A stretch of 48,484 nt of DNA from Clostridia bacterium (GCA_017501885.1 JAFVWA010000183.1:1-48484), one strand, 5' to 3'. Positions 24,249 to 34,276 are shown, counted from the first letter of the stretch. Numbers and translations are program-made. The notes: generated by a model not told the origin, from the letters alone.

Positions 24249-24847
24249 AAAAGTTTTTTGGAGAATTCAAAAAATTCATTACTCGCGGTAACGTATTAGA
24301 CATGGCTGTCGGCGTTATCGTCGGCGGTGCGTTTACGGGTATCGTAAATGGCTTATCTAACTACATTTTAAAGCCTTTAATCAATGCTTTACTTGCAGTT
24401 ATTTTGGGTAGCGAAGGTTTAGACGGTGCAGTTACAATGCTTTCTGCTGCGTATACCGAAACGGGCGCTATCGACCTTGCTAAGTCTATCTATATAGACT
24501 GGGGCGCATTCATAAGTGCAGTTATCAACTTCTTCTTGATTGCTATAACCTTGTTCACTATCGTTAAGGTTATCAATTCCGTTCGCGAAAAGAACGAAGA
24601 ACTTGCTAACAAAATCAAGAAGTTAAAACTTACCAAAGAACAAAAGAAAGAACTTAAAGCAAAAGGCATTAGCCGTTTTGACAAAGATGCTGTAAAAGCT
24701 TACCTTGACGAAAAGGAAGCTGAGAAAAAGGCTCAAGAAGAACAAGCTAAGTTAGAAGCCGACGAAAAGGCAAAGCTTGAAAGAGAGCAAAACCCAACGG
24801 TAGAAGATTTATTAAAGCAAATCAAGGAAATTCTACAAGCAAAATAA
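24245..24847 (+). CDS. mscL: Large-conductance mechanosensitive channel with extended tail
   Basis: This 200-residue homopentameric channel protein opens under membrane tension to release solutes on hypo-osmotic shock. It has the N-terminal amphipathic helix 'FFGEFKKFITRGNVLDMAVGVIVGGAFTGIV', with the pore-lining Gly/Val-rich TM1 and a second helix 'WGAFISAVINFFLIAITLFTIVKVIN'. MscL is normally 120-150 residues. Here about 90 residues follow TM2, forming long charged helices ('KEQKKELKAKG', 'KAYLDEKEAEKKAQEEQAK') before the usual short bundle 'PTVEDLLKQIKEIL'. The start overlaps the upstream small ORF. Confidence 0.95.
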   Translation: MKKFFGEFKKFITRGNVLDMAVGVIVGGAFTGIVNGLSNYILKPLINALLAVILGSEGLDGAVTMLSAAYTETGAIDLAKSIYIDWGAFISAVINFFLIAITLFTIVKVINSVREKNEELANKIKKLKLTKEQKKELKAKGISRFDKDAVKAYLDEKEAEKKAQEEQAKLEADEKAKLEREQNPTVEDLLKQIKEILQAK

Positions 24848-24855
24848 GTTTATTA

Positions 24856-24886
24856 AAAGACCATCGATAAAAGGTGGTCTTTTTTG
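24856..24886 (+). terminator. Terminator after mscL
   Basis: The stem AAAGACCATC/GGTGGTCTTT has one wobble pair and is followed by T residues. Confidence 0.85.
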
Positions 24887-24914
24887 TTTATTTTTCCATA
24901 AAAATTTATATTCC

Positions 24915-24957
24915 GTCCATTTACACTATGGACAAAAACAAGAAAAAGTAGTATAAT
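24915..24957 (+). promoter_or_regulatory. pyrH promoter with an inverted repeat over the -35
   Basis: TGGACA (24929-24934) and TATAAT (24952-24957) are 17 nt apart. The inverted repeat GTCCAT-N7-ATGGAC (24915-24933) covers the -35, which suggests a repressor site or chance symmetry. Confidence 0.7.
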
Positions 24958-24988
24958 AGAAAAAATACTTTAATTAGGGGTTTTATAT

Positions 24989-25696
24989 ATGCAAAAGGCA
25001 AAGTATAAGAGAGTTATTATTAAGTTGTCTGGCGAAGCGCTCGCAGGGGAAAAGGGCAATGGTATTGACGAAAAGATTTTAGATATCGTTACCGATGAAA
25101 TTATCGCTGTTACCAAACTCGGCGTTCAAGTAGGCATAATCGTTGGTGGCGGAAACTTCTGGCGTGGCCGTCAGGGTAGAGAAATGGACAGGTCCACCGC
25201 AGACCACATGGGAATGCTCGCAACCGTTATAAACGCTCTCGGGCTTCAAGACGCGCTTGAAAGAAAGGGCGCTCCTACAAGAGTTCAAACGGCGCTCACC
25301 ATTACCCGTGTTGCTGAACCTTATATTTTAAGAAAGGCTATGTCGCACCTTAATAAAAACAGAATCGTTATCTTTGCTTGTGGAACGGGCAACCCCTATT
25401 TTACTACCGATACGGCTGCCGCTCTCCGCGCCGCTGAAATAGGCGCAGAAGTATTGCTTCTCGCTAAAAACGTCGACGGTATTTACGATTCCGATCCAAA
25501 GCTTAATCCAAACGCTAAAAAACTCAAAGAAGTTTCTTATAAAGACTACATTGCTCAAGGCTTAAAGGCGATGGATACGACTGCAATCACCATTTGTATG
25601 GAAAACCAAATTCCCGTTCTCGCATTCGGACTCTTTGAAAAAGATTCTCTCGTTCGCGCAGTTGCGGGCGAAGATATTGGAACTATCATCAAGTAA
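24989..25696 (+). CDS. pyrH: UMP kinase
   Basis: This 235-residue amino-acid-kinase-fold enzyme phosphorylates UMP to UDP. It has 'IIKLSGEALAG' at the N terminus, 'GIIVGGGNFWRGRQ', 'ADHMGMLATVINALGLQDAL' and 'GTGNPYFTTDTAAALRAAEIGAE', all diagnostic of bacterial hexameric UMP kinase rather than eukaryotic UMP/CMP kinase. It heads the conserved pyrH-frr-uppS-cdsA-dxr-rseP operon. The usual upstream rpsB-tsf pair is absent; mscL and a terminator are there instead. Confidence 0.98.
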   Translation: MQKAKYKRVIIKLSGEALAGEKGNGIDEKILDIVTDEIIAVTKLGVQVGIIVGGGNFWRGRQGREMDRSTADHMGMLATVINALGLQDALERKGAPTRVQTALTITRVAEPYILRKAMSHLNKNRIVIFACGTGNPYFTTDTAAALRAAEIGAEVLLLAKNVDGIYDSDPKLNPNAKKLKEVSYKDYIAQGLKAMDTTAITICMENQIPVLAFGLFEKDSLVRAVAGEDIGTIIK

Positions 25697-25728
25697 TTTT
25701 AACCACAAAAATATAAAGGAGATTAAAA

Positions 25729-26304
25729 ATGGCTATCGAAAACGAACAATTTGAAATGATTTTAATGGAAACTATGGAAAGAACGGATAAAACCGTTTCA
25801 GTATTAAACAGCGAATACGTTACTATTAGAGCGGGCAGAGCAAACCCACACATTTTAGACAAAGTTTTGGTTGACTACTACGGAACGCCAACTCCTATCA
25901 ACCAAGTTGGCAACCTTTCAGTTAGCGAAGGTAGAATTTTGGTTATTTCACCTTGGGACGCTTCTATGCTCAAAGTTATTGAAAAGCAAATTCTTGCAGA
26001 CAACATCGGCATAACCCCCGTTAACGACGGTAAGGTTATACGTTTAGTTTTCCCTGTTCTAACAGAAGAAAGAAGAAAAGAACTCGTTAAACAAACCAAA
26101 AAAATGGCAGAAGATTCTAAGGTTGCTATCCGTAACATCAGACGCGACGCTATGGATACCTTAAAGAAAATGAAAAACAACAAAGAACTTTCTGAAGACG
26201 AACACGCTTCTTGCGAAAAGGAAATCGACAAGGTTATTTCTGAAAGCATCGAAAAAATCGAAAAGCTTTCTGTTGATAAAGAAAAGGACATTTTATCCGT
26301 ATAA
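25729..26304 (+). CDS. frr: Ribosome recycling factor
   Basis: This 191-residue factor splits post-termination ribosomes together with EF-G. It has the three-helix bundle plus hinge domain, with 'TIRAGRANPHILDKVLVDYYGTPTPINQVGNLSV' and 'KMAEDSKVAIRNIRRDAMDTLKK' as clear family segments. GGAG lies before the ATG. Its stop codon shares one base with the uppS start (TAATG), so the two are translationally coupled. Confidence 0.98.
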   Translation: MAIENEQFEMILMETMERTDKTVSVLNSEYVTIRAGRANPHILDKVLVDYYGTPTPINQVGNLSVSEGRILVISPWDASMLKVIEKQILADNIGITPVNDGKVIRLVFPVLTEERRKELVKQTKKMAEDSKVAIRNIRRDAMDTLKKMKNNKELSEDEHASCEKEIDKVISESIEKIEKLSVDKEKDILSV

Positions 26305-26987
26305 TGGAAAACAAATTGCCAAGCCACGTTGGTATTATTATGGACGGCAACGGCAGGTGGGCAACCGCTCGTGGAAAAGAGCGTTCCTACGGGCATAGAG
26401 CTGGTTCGGACAACGTGGATAAAATCGTTACTCACGCATTCAGTCGCGGGGTAAAGGCGCTTACTCTTTACGCGTTTTCTTCTGAAAATTGGGCTCGCCC
26501 AAAAAAAGAAGTTGACGAACTTATGCGCCTTTTAAAAATCTACTTTAAAAAGTTTATCAAAAAGGTGGTAAAAAACAAAGTCCGCCTTTTTGTTATGGGC
26601 GATTTATCCGTTTTAGACGCTGAGCTTCAAAAGATTATCAGCGAAGGAATGGAAAAGACCAAAGACTACGGCGACAACGTTTTAAACATCGCCGTTAACT
26701 ACGGCGGAAGACAAGAGATTGTCCACGCTGTAAACCGTCTTTTGGAAAATAACTTGCCCGTTACCGTAGAAGGTATTTCTAAAAACCTTTACACGGCGTT
26801 TATCGGAGAGCCTGACCTTATTATTAGAACGGGCGGGGAACTCCGCATTTCTAACTTTATGCTCTACCAAGGGGCGTATAGCGAACTTTATTTTACCGAC
26901 GTATTGTGGCCTGACTTTGACGAGAAACAGTTTGACCTTGCTATGGAAGAATTTTCTCGTAGAAATCGCAGATACGGAAAGGTTTAA
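26304..26987 (+). CDS. uppS: Isoprenyl (undecaprenyl) diphosphate synthase
   Basis: This 227-residue cis-prenyltransferase builds the C55 lipid carrier for cell-wall synthesis. It has 'HVGIIMDGNGRWA' with the catalytic Asp, 'GHRAGSDNVDKIV', 'LTLYAFSSENWARPKKEV', 'NIAVNYGGRQEI' and 'PDLIIRTGGELRISNFMLYQGAYSELYF'. Length is slightly under the usual 240-250. It overlaps frr by one base and precedes cdsA by 9 nt. Confidence 0.98.
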   Translation: MENKLPSHVGIIMDGNGRWATARGKERSYGHRAGSDNVDKIVTHAFSRGVKALTLYAFSSENWARPKKEVDELMRLLKIYFKKFIKKVVKNKVRLFVMGDLSVLDAELQKIISEGMEKTKDYGDNVLNIAVNYGGRQEIVHAVNRLLENNLPVTVEGISKNLYTAFIGEPDLIIRTGGELRISNFMLYQGAYSELYFTDVLWPDFDEKQFDLAMEEFSRRNRRYGKV

Positions 26988-26996
26988 GGAATTATT

Positions 26997-27827
26997 ATGA
27001 AGATAAGAGTTATAAGCGGTGCGTGTTTCGTCGCTATCGTTACGGGATTTTTCTTACTCCGTGAATTTGTTGACGCAAGGCTATTTTCAATATTTTTGTG
27101 GTTCTTATGCACGGTGGGTGCGTTTGAAATGGCGCGCGCAGCAAGGCAAAAAACGGGTGACGGAATTTATTTAATATCCATAATCTTTGGTTTTTTAACC
27201 GTTCCCGTATACTGTGTAACCGAATATTTCGTTTGCCCTGGATACGGCTACGTTTTTGCACTTATCACCATGCTTTGCGCCTTGGTGTTTAACCTTGGCT
27301 TGTTAACTACAAACCCAAACAAAAAAGCCGTAATCGGCTATGCTACGTTAGACGCGCTTTATCCATCAGCATTGATACTTTTCATGCTTTTAATAAACGG
27401 TCTTTCGGGGGATAAAGGCTTTATCGCAATGCTTTTAACCTTTGTAATCTCACCTTTTTCAGACACCTTTGCCTACTTTGTAGGAAGCCTTTGCAAAGGT
27501 CCTAAACTTTGCCCAAGGCTAAGTCCTAAAAAGACGTGGTCGGGTGCTATCGGTGGAACGCTTGGCGGTGCAATAGGAAGCATTATAGTCTTCTTTGTGT
27601 TTGGCAAAGCGCTCGGCGGATATTTTACTTGGTGGGTATTCTTGCTCTTAGGTTTAGTGGCTTCTGTGTTGACCATTATAGGCGACCTTTTTGAAAGTTT
27701 TATTAAACGTAGACTTGAAATAAAAGACATGGGTAAAATCATGCCCGGGCACGGCGGTGTGCTTGACAGAATTGACGGAACTACTTTCGCATCGGTTATC
27801 ATTTTTATCACCTTTGCGGTATTATAA
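26997..27827 (+). CDS. cdsA: Phosphatidate cytidylyltransferase
   Basis: This 276-residue membrane enzyme makes CDP-diacylglycerol from phosphatidic acid and CTP. Several hydrophobic helices are followed by the family signature 'SPKKTWSGAIGGTLGG' and the C-terminal 'SFIKRRLEIKDMGKIMPGHGGVLDRIDG'. The end of the reading frame touches the dxr start region, with no spacer. Confidence 0.97.
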   Translation: MKIRVISGACFVAIVTGFFLLREFVDARLFSIFLWFLCTVGAFEMARAARQKTGDGIYLISIIFGFLTVPVYCVTEYFVCPGYGYVFALITMLCALVFNLGLLTTNPNKKAVIGYATLDALYPSALILFMLLINGLSGDKGFIAMLLTFVISPFSDTFAYFVGSLCKGPKLCPRLSPKKTWSGAIGGTLGGAIGSIIVFFVFGKALGGYFTWWVFLLLGLVASVLTIIGDLFESFIKRRLEIKDMGKIMPGHGGVLDRIDGTTFASVIIFITFAVL

Positions 27828-27833
27828 TTGATT

Positions 27834-28970
27834 ATGAAAAAAATTGCTCTTATAGGAAGCACGGGTTCTATCGGCGTTCAAACGTTAAACGTCGTTAGAA
27901 GAAACCCCGAACAATTTAAAATCGTATCTTTGGCGGCGGGTTCAAACGCAGACCTTTTGAAACAACAGGTTGCGGAGTTTTGTCCTGCCGTTGCTACTTT
28001 ATCTTCTAAGCAAGAGTGGACGAAAGAGTTTTCGTCTACGCAATTTTTCTTTGGCGAAAACGCGTTTAAGTCTGCTGTTATCGACGATGCGGATATTGTT
28101 GTAATCGCGCTCGTTGGATATAAGGGCATAATCGCTGTGTTGGACGCTATCAATAAGGGCAAAGATATTGCGCTTGCTAACAAAGAAAGTTTAGTCGTTG
28201 GTGGACAGCTCGTTATGCGCCTTGCAAAGGAAAAGGGCGTTAACATCTATCCTGTCGATAGCGAACATTCGGCTATTTGGCAATCGCTTTCAATGAATTT
28301 TAATAAGCCCTTTAACAAACTCATTTTAACGGCAAGCGGTGGCGCGTTTAGAGATTACACAAAAGAACAGTTAAAAAGCGTAACCGCAAAGGACGCGCTA
28401 AAACACCCCAACTGGGCTATGGGTAACAAGATTACCGTAGACTGCGCTTCAATGGTTAACAAGGCTTTTGAAGTTATCGAAGCAAAATGGCTTTATAATG
28501 CACCTTTCGACAAAATAGACGTTATAATTCATAGGGAAAGTATCATACACTCTATGGTAGAGTATTTTGACGGCTCGGTTATCGCGCAGATGAGTTATCC
28601 ATCAATGGAACTTCCCATTGCGCTTGCTCTAAGCCCCGATAAAAGATTACCTTCAAACGTCAAATCTCTTGACTTTGCAACTATTAAAAACCTTACCTTT
28701 AATGCTCTCGACAAGGATAAATATCCTTGCTTTGATTTAGTGGTTAACGCTGGGAAAAAAGGCGGTTGCTATCCTGCCGTTGCTAATGGGGCAAACGACG
28801 TTGCCGTTAACCTATTCTTGCAAGATAAAATTTCTTTTGGGGATATTTACAAGGCAATTGACAACGCGCTTTGCCATTTTAAGGGCGAGTGCAGTTGCTC
28901 TTTTGAATGTTTTGAAAATGCCAACGACTACGCACGTCGTAGCGTTATGGAGTTGTTTAATATTAAATGA
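27834..28970 (+). CDS. dxr: 1-deoxy-D-xylulose-5-phosphate reductoisomerase
   Basis: This 378-residue NADPH enzyme makes MEP, the committed step of the non-mevalonate isoprenoid pathway that feeds uppS. It has 'IALIGSTGSIGVQTLNVV', 'ALANKESLVVGG', 'YPVDSEHSAIWQ', 'LTASGGAFRDY' and 'HPNWAMGNKITVDCASMVNKAFEVIEA'. An in-frame TTG two codons upstream (27828) is possible; neither start has a clear ribosome site, so translation probably depends on cdsA. Its TGA overlaps the rseP ATG. Confidence 0.98.
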   Translation: MKKIALIGSTGSIGVQTLNVVRRNPEQFKIVSLAAGSNADLLKQQVAEFCPAVATLSSKQEWTKEFSSTQFFFGENAFKSAVIDDADIVVIALVGYKGIIAVLDAINKGKDIALANKESLVVGGQLVMRLAKEKGVNIYPVDSEHSAIWQSLSMNFNKPFNKLILTASGGAFRDYTKEQLKSVTAKDALKHPNWAMGNKITVDCASMVNKAFEVIEAKWLYNAPFDKIDVIIHRESIIHSMVEYFDGSVIAQMSYPSMELPIALALSPDKRLPSNVKSLDFATIKNLTFNALDKDKYPCFDLVVNAGKKGGCYPAVANGANDVAVNLFLQDKISFGDIYKAIDNALCHFKGECSCSFECFENANDYARRSVMELFNIK

Positions 28971-30088
28971 ATTTATTGTTAGCGTCGTTTTCACAAATAA
29001 TGTCATACGTCGGCTACATTTTGTTAGCCATTCTCGTTTTGCTCGTTATGATTACCGTGCACGAATTAGGGCACTATATAGCGGGCAAGATTTTTAAGTT
29101 TAAAATCGACGAGTTTGCAATAGGCTTTGGCCCTAAACTATTTAAAAAAACTAAAAAGAACGGCGAGGTTTTTTCTGTTAGACTTCTACCTGTCGGTGGG
29201 TTTTGCGCATTTCATGGCGAAGACGAAGATAACCAAGATAAAGACGCGTTTAACAACAAACCTGCATGGCAAAGAATAATCGTGCTTATATCAGGCGCGC
29301 TTATGAATTACCTTCTTGCCGTTATGCTTATCGCTTTGATGTTCGGCATTTACGGGCATACCGCAATGCTTACTCTTTATACTGACGGGGAAACTGAACA
29401 GTATGCTTATGAATACAGTCTTCAAGACAGAGATATTATCATTCGTGCGGACGGTAAAAACGTATACCTTGTAACCGACTTAATGAATGCTATTGACGGC
29501 GGAGAAAAAGGCGACTTAGTAGATTTTGAAATCATTAGAAACGGCGAAATTATAGACGCTAAAATCATGCTTCGTTCCAACGCTAATTTTGACAACGTTG
29601 AAGATGTTCGCACTCTTTATAACGCCTTAGGTATAACCTATCAAACGGCAGAAGACGGCACTATTGTTAGTAGTGGTCTATACGCTACGGGGGTTCGCTT
29701 AGGCTTTTTCTCAACGCTTGGGCGAAGTTTTGATTATTCGTTTAAACTCGCAGGCACAATCTTTAAGATTTTAGGGCAACTCTTGACGGGGAACTTGGGT
29801 ATTAAGTCTATGGGCGGAACGGTTACCACTCTTTCGGTTACCGCAGACGCTATTAAGGTTGGCGGTTTTAGAAATCTTTTAAACATCGCTTCGTTTATAG
29901 GCGTAAACCTTGCTGTGTTCAACCTTTTGCCTATCCCTGCGCTCGACGGTTCAAGGGTAGTGTTCGGCTTAATCGAATGGATAAGACGCAAACCGCTTAA
30001 CCGAAAGGTGGAAGGCATTATACACACAGTCGGCTTTGTCTTGATACTTCTTTTTGCAGTCTTTGTAGACGTTCAACAATGTTTTTAG
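28967..30088 (+). CDS. rseP: Site-2 intramembrane zinc metalloprotease (RseP/RasP family)
   Basis: This 373-residue membrane protease has the zinc motif HELGH in helix 1 ('ITVHELGHYIAGKIF', about 31-45), a PDZ-like domain (about 140-220, 'RDIIIRADGKNV') and the second metal motif 'NLLPIPALDGSRVVF' near 325. In Bacillota the enzyme cuts anti-sigma factors, FtsL or signal peptide remnants. It is the last gene of this operon here. ispG, often next, is absent. Confidence 0.96.
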   Translation: MNLLLASFSQIMSYVGYILLAILVLLVMITVHELGHYIAGKIFKFKIDEFAIGFGPKLFKKTKKNGEVFSVRLLPVGGFCAFHGEDEDNQDKDAFNNKPAWQRIIVLISGALMNYLLAVMLIALMFGIYGHTAMLTLYTDGETEQYAYEYSLQDRDIIIRADGKNVYLVTDLMNAIDGGEKGDLVDFEIIRNGEIIDAKIMLRSNANFDNVEDVRTLYNALGITYQTAEDGTIVSSGLYATGVRLGFFSTLGRSFDYSFKLAGTIFKILGQLLTGNLGIKSMGGTVTTLSVTADAIKVGGFRNLLNIASFIGVNLAVFNLLPIPALDGSRVVFGLIEWIRRKPLNRKVEGIIHTVGFVLILLFAVFVDVQQCF

Positions 30089-30172
30089 GTGGTTATAACT
30101 AAAAATAATATACTTTATAAGAAAAAATATGTTAAAATCGTTTTATTTTTAACAGTAGTTGTGATAAAATAA

Positions 30173-31549
<1,377 letters not shown>

Positions 31550-31675
31550 TTAAACGAATTATAAACTTCGCATGGCGTCGTTAACTGATTCGCCAAAACA
31601 ACCTCGATGACCAGACGGTCTATCTTGTCTGTTTTGGCTCTCGAGCCTATCCATGCTTGTTTCTAATCCGTTTAA
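31550..31675 (+). ncRNA. Candidate structured RNA (rod-shaped) after gdhA
   Basis: The two ends pair in register: TTAAACG (31550-31556) with CGTTTAA (31669-31675), ATTA (31558-31561) with TAAT (31664-31667), AAAC (31563-31566) with GTTT (31659-31662), and GCATGG (31570-31575) with CCATGC (31651-31656). A large bubble follows (31576-31591 against 31639-31650), with a possible small hairpin GGCT/AGCC on its 3' side. Next come GCCAAAAC (31592-31599) with GTTTTGGC (31631-31638) and an apical hairpin GACC-AGAC-GGTC. The outline recalls a shortened 6S RNA, but no known family is identified. It may be the gdhA 3' UTR or an independent RNA; the strand is not certain. Confidence 0.5.
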
Positions 31676-31706
31676 TACTTGTAAACACGGCTAACATTGT
31701 AAAAAT

Positions 31707-31735
31707 AAAAAGGCACTCGTTAAGAGTGCCTTTTG
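31707..31735. terminator. Bidirectional terminator between gdhA and the WYL regulator
   Basis: The stem GGCACTC/GAGTGCC with a GTTAA loop is flanked by A and T tracts, serving both converging transcripts. Confidence 0.88.
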
Positions 31736-31753
31736 GTTTTTAAACAACAACTT

Positions 31754-32734
31754 CTAATCTTTATATTTTTCGTTTGCTGATTGCACGTTCTTCTTTATGC
31801 GTTCGCGAAGTTCTAACGGGGTGAGCACTTCAACTGCATTAAGATATTGCATTGCCCAATATTCCATCGCGTTTACGCTTGCGTAAATGCTTACGTAATT
31901 TGTGTCGTTTTTTCGCTCTATGGTTATATCTTTTCCAAACCAGTCTACAACTTGGTCAATTACGCCGTCGTCGGCTGTAAAGGTTATGCGTTGAGGCTCG
32001 TCGCAAAACATGTATGGCATTGACGCGGAAAAGCGTTTGTAATCTATGCCGTTTTCAAAACCCTTAACCGACTTTAACGGAGTTCTAATAGTGTCCATAA
32101 GTTCGATATCGGTAATTCTATCCATTCTAAAATACTGAACGTGTTTCCACCTTTCATCAAAGCACATTAAATAATAACGTTGGTTTTGCAAAATCATTTG
32201 ATAAGGGGAAACGACGTGAGTAGCGGAGTGGTGCATTTTTTTGTCCGTTCCGTATTTGTTGTAATCAAACTTAATTTGAAGGTTGGATTCTATGGCTTCG
32301 TCAATAATTTCTACGTTGTAAAAAACGGCGACGTTTTCCGTCTTGTTCCAATCGCCCACCGAATATATGTTTTTAACGTGTTTTTTGAAGTATTTATTCG
32401 ACTGACTACAAAGCTTTTCAATGAGTTCTTTTGACTGTTTTGGCGTTATGTGTTTGCTCGATAAAACGCTATCTATAAGCAGTTTTAGTTCGCTGTCTTC
32501 AAACGTGCGCGCTGATAAATAAGAGCCTTTTTTGGTCGTTTCTATATCATATCCCGCTTCGTTTAGGAGTGATATATTTCTGCCAATTGCCTTTCTTTCA
32601 ATGGTTAAATCAAACTCGCTTTTTAATAACTCTACAATCTTATCGTGTTTTATAGGGTGATTTGAGTCGCTATGTTTTTCTAAAACTTGCAAAATTCTAA
32701 TGAGTGCTAACTTTTTTGGTTCAAAACTTTCCAT
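31754..32734 (-). CDS. WYL-domain transcriptional regulator
   Basis: This 326-residue protein has an N-terminal winged helix (about 8-75, 'KHDKIVELLKSEFDLTIERKAIGRNISLLNEAGYDIE') and a WYL sensor domain (about 135-235, 'YYLMCFDERWKHVQYFRMDRITDIEL'), followed by the C-terminal extension seen in this family. WYL domains are thought to bind nucleotides or nucleic acid. A palindrome ATTGT-N4-ACAAT lies inside its own promoter, which suggests autoregulation. No target gene is evident nearby; mgtE, next on the strand, has its own riboswitch control. Confidence 0.93.
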   Translation of the reverse strand: MESFEPKKLALIRILQVLEKHSDSNHPIKHDKIVELLKSEFDLTIERKAIGRNISLLNEAGYDIETTKKGSYLSARTFEDSELKLLIDSVLSSKHITPKQSKELIEKLCSQSNKYFKKHVKNIYSVGDWNKTENVAVFYNVEIIDEAIESNLQIKFDYNKYGTDKKMHHSATHVVSPYQMILQNQRYYLMCFDERWKHVQYFRMDRITDIELMDTIRTPLKSVKGFENGIDYKRFSASMPYMFCDEPQRITFTADDGVIDQVVDWFGKDITIERKNDTNYVSIYASVNAMEYWAMQYLNAVEVLTPLELRERIKKNVQSANEKYKD

Positions 32735-32765
32735 GTCTTACCTTTTATAATATATTATCATAATT

Positions 32766-32794
32766 ACTATACCAAAATTGTCGCAACAATGCAA
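32766..32794 (-). promoter_or_regulatory. Promoter of the WYL regulator with an internal palindrome
   Basis: On the minus strand TTGCAT (32789-32794) and TATAGT (32766-32771) are 17 nt apart. The inverted repeat ATTGT-CGCA-ACAAT (32777-32790) lies between them, a typical place for repressor binding. Confidence 0.55.
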
Positions 32795-32806
32795 GGGGTT
32801 AAATAA

Positions 32807-32838
32807 AAAAAGGATAACGAGTTTTTGTTATCCTTTTT
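32807..32838 (-). terminator. Terminator of mgtE
   Basis: A 12-bp stem AAAAAGGATAAC/GTTATCCTTTTT with an 8-nt loop lies just past the mgtE stop codon. Confidence 0.88.
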
Positions 32839-32854
32839 ATTTTAAGTGTTTGTT

Positions 32855-34219
32855 CTATACCAAAATTGCGATTGAGATAGAACAGTAAATGATGAGTGAC
32901 AATGCGTCTACGATAGTAGTCATAACGGGGCTTGCAACAACCGCGGGGTCTAAGCGAACGAGTTTAACGAAAATGGGGAGCATGCAACCTACGAGTTTTG
33001 CAAGAACGATACTGATAAGACACACTGCAGAGATTACCAACGAAACGTCAACCGTTATGCTTGCATCGTAAAGTCTATCAAGAAGCATAAGCTTTCCAAA
33101 GCACACCACAGCAACGGTAAGTCCTACCGCCAACGAAACCAAAACTTCTTTTAAGATTACCCTAAAAAGGTCTTTGGGCTCGACTTCGCAAAGGGCGAGC
33201 GCACGAATTACCGTAACTGACGTTTGACCGCCTGCGTTACCTGCCGTTCCCATAAGCATGGGGACGAACGCGTATAGCACGGGGGATAGCCTGCTTTCGT
33301 AACCGGCGAGAATAATGCTTGTAAAGGTTGACGTAAGCATTAACATAATAAGCCACGGAATACGCGATTTCCAAATACTGAAAACCGACTGTTTTAGATA
33401 TGGCTTTTCGCTTGGCAAGATAGCCGCCATTTTTTGGATATCTTCGGTCGCTTCTTCTTGAATAACGTCTACCGCGTCGTCGACTGTAACTATACCAACG
33501 ATACAACCCTCGTGGTCGATAACGGGAAGGGCAATAAAGTCGTATTTAGAAAACTTTAACGCCACTTCTTCCTTGTCTTCTAAGGTATCAACGGTGATGA
33601 CGCTTGGGTCCATAACGTTTTCTATAAGTTCGTCTTTGTCAGCAAAGAGTAAATCGCGAACGGTAACAACGCCGATTAAGTGCTTTTTAGAGTCGGTAAC
33701 GTAGCAAGTGTAAATAGTTTCTTTGTTTTGTCCCGTTCTTGAAATCTTATCAAACGCTTCCTTAACCGTGCTTTTTGCAGAGAACGAAGTGTATTCGGTG
33801 GTCATTATCGAGCCTGCCGAATAGTCGGGGTATTTAAGAAGTTCGTTTATTTGTTTTCTATCTTCGGGGGCAGAGTTTTTAAGTATTCTTTTAACCACGT
33901 TTGCGGGCATTTCTTCAATGATGTCAACCGTATCGTCTAAGAACATATCGTCAATAATGGCTTTAAGTTCTTTATCGGTAAACGCTTTAATCAAAAGTTC
34001 TTGAGTGTCCGAATCAAATTCAACGAAAACGTCAGACGCGAGTTCTTTTGGAAGCAAACGGAAAAACACCACTTGCGCCTTTTCGTCAAGGTTGTCTTCT
34101 ATGAACTGGGCTATGTCGAAAGGCTCCATATCAAGAAGCGCCATTCTTAAATCGGCAAACTTTCTGTTTTCAAAAGAATATAAAAGTTTTTCATAAAGCA
34201 TTTCTAATTCTTCGTTCAT
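32855..34219 (-). CDS. mgtE: Magnesium transporter MgtE
   Basis: This 454-residue Mg2+-selective channel has an N-terminal helical superfamily domain (about 25-130), a CBS pair that senses cytosolic Mg2+ (about 135-255, 'TCYVTDSKKHLIGVVTVRDLL', 'PVIDHEGCIVGIVTVDDAVDVI') and five membrane helices (about 285-454) including 'PMLMGTAGNAGGQTSVTVIRALAL'. Length is standard. AGGGAGG lies before the ATG. Its mRNA begins with a leader of about 430 nt containing two hairpin repeats, an M-box riboswitch and an intrinsic terminator, so Mg2+ controls both transcription and channel gating. Confidence 0.97.
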   Translation of the reverse strand: MNEELEMLYEKLLYSFENRKFADLRMALLDMEPFDIAQFIEDNLDEKAQVVFFRLLPKELASDVFVEFDSDTQELLIKAFTDKELKAIIDDMFLDDTVDIIEEMPANVVKRILKNSAPEDRKQINELLKYPDYSAGSIMTTEYTSFSAKSTVKEAFDKISRTGQNKETIYTCYVTDSKKHLIGVVTVRDLLFADKDELIENVMDPSVITVDTLEDKEEVALKFSKYDFIALPVIDHEGCIVGIVTVDDAVDVIQEEATEDIQKMAAILPSEKPYLKQSVFSIWKSRIPWLIMLMLTSTFTSIILAGYESRLSPVLYAFVPMLMGTAGNAGGQTSVTVIRALALCEVEPKDLFRVILKEVLVSLAVGLTVAVVCFGKLMLLDRLYDASITVDVSLVISAVCLISIVLAKLVGCMLPIFVKLVRLDPAVVASPVMTTIVDALSLIIYCSISIAILV

Positions 34220-34250
34220 AACAACCTCCCTTTATAGAATTTGTGGAAAT

Positions 34251-34276
34251 AAAAAACCCACCGAAAGTCCGGTGGG
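34251..34276 (-). terminator. Riboswitch-controlled terminator before mgtE
   Basis: On the minus strand CCCACCG/CGGTGGG (34257-34263, 34270-34276) is followed by six T residues (34256-34251), about 30 nt before the mgtE ribosome site. It should form when the M-box binds Mg2+. Confidence 0.9.

Noticed and set aside
31550-31675. tRNA, SRP RNA or tmRNA in the gap after gdhA.
   Set aside because: There is no T-loop motif, no SRP GGAA apical loop and no tag-coding sequence; only the rod-like pairing is supported.
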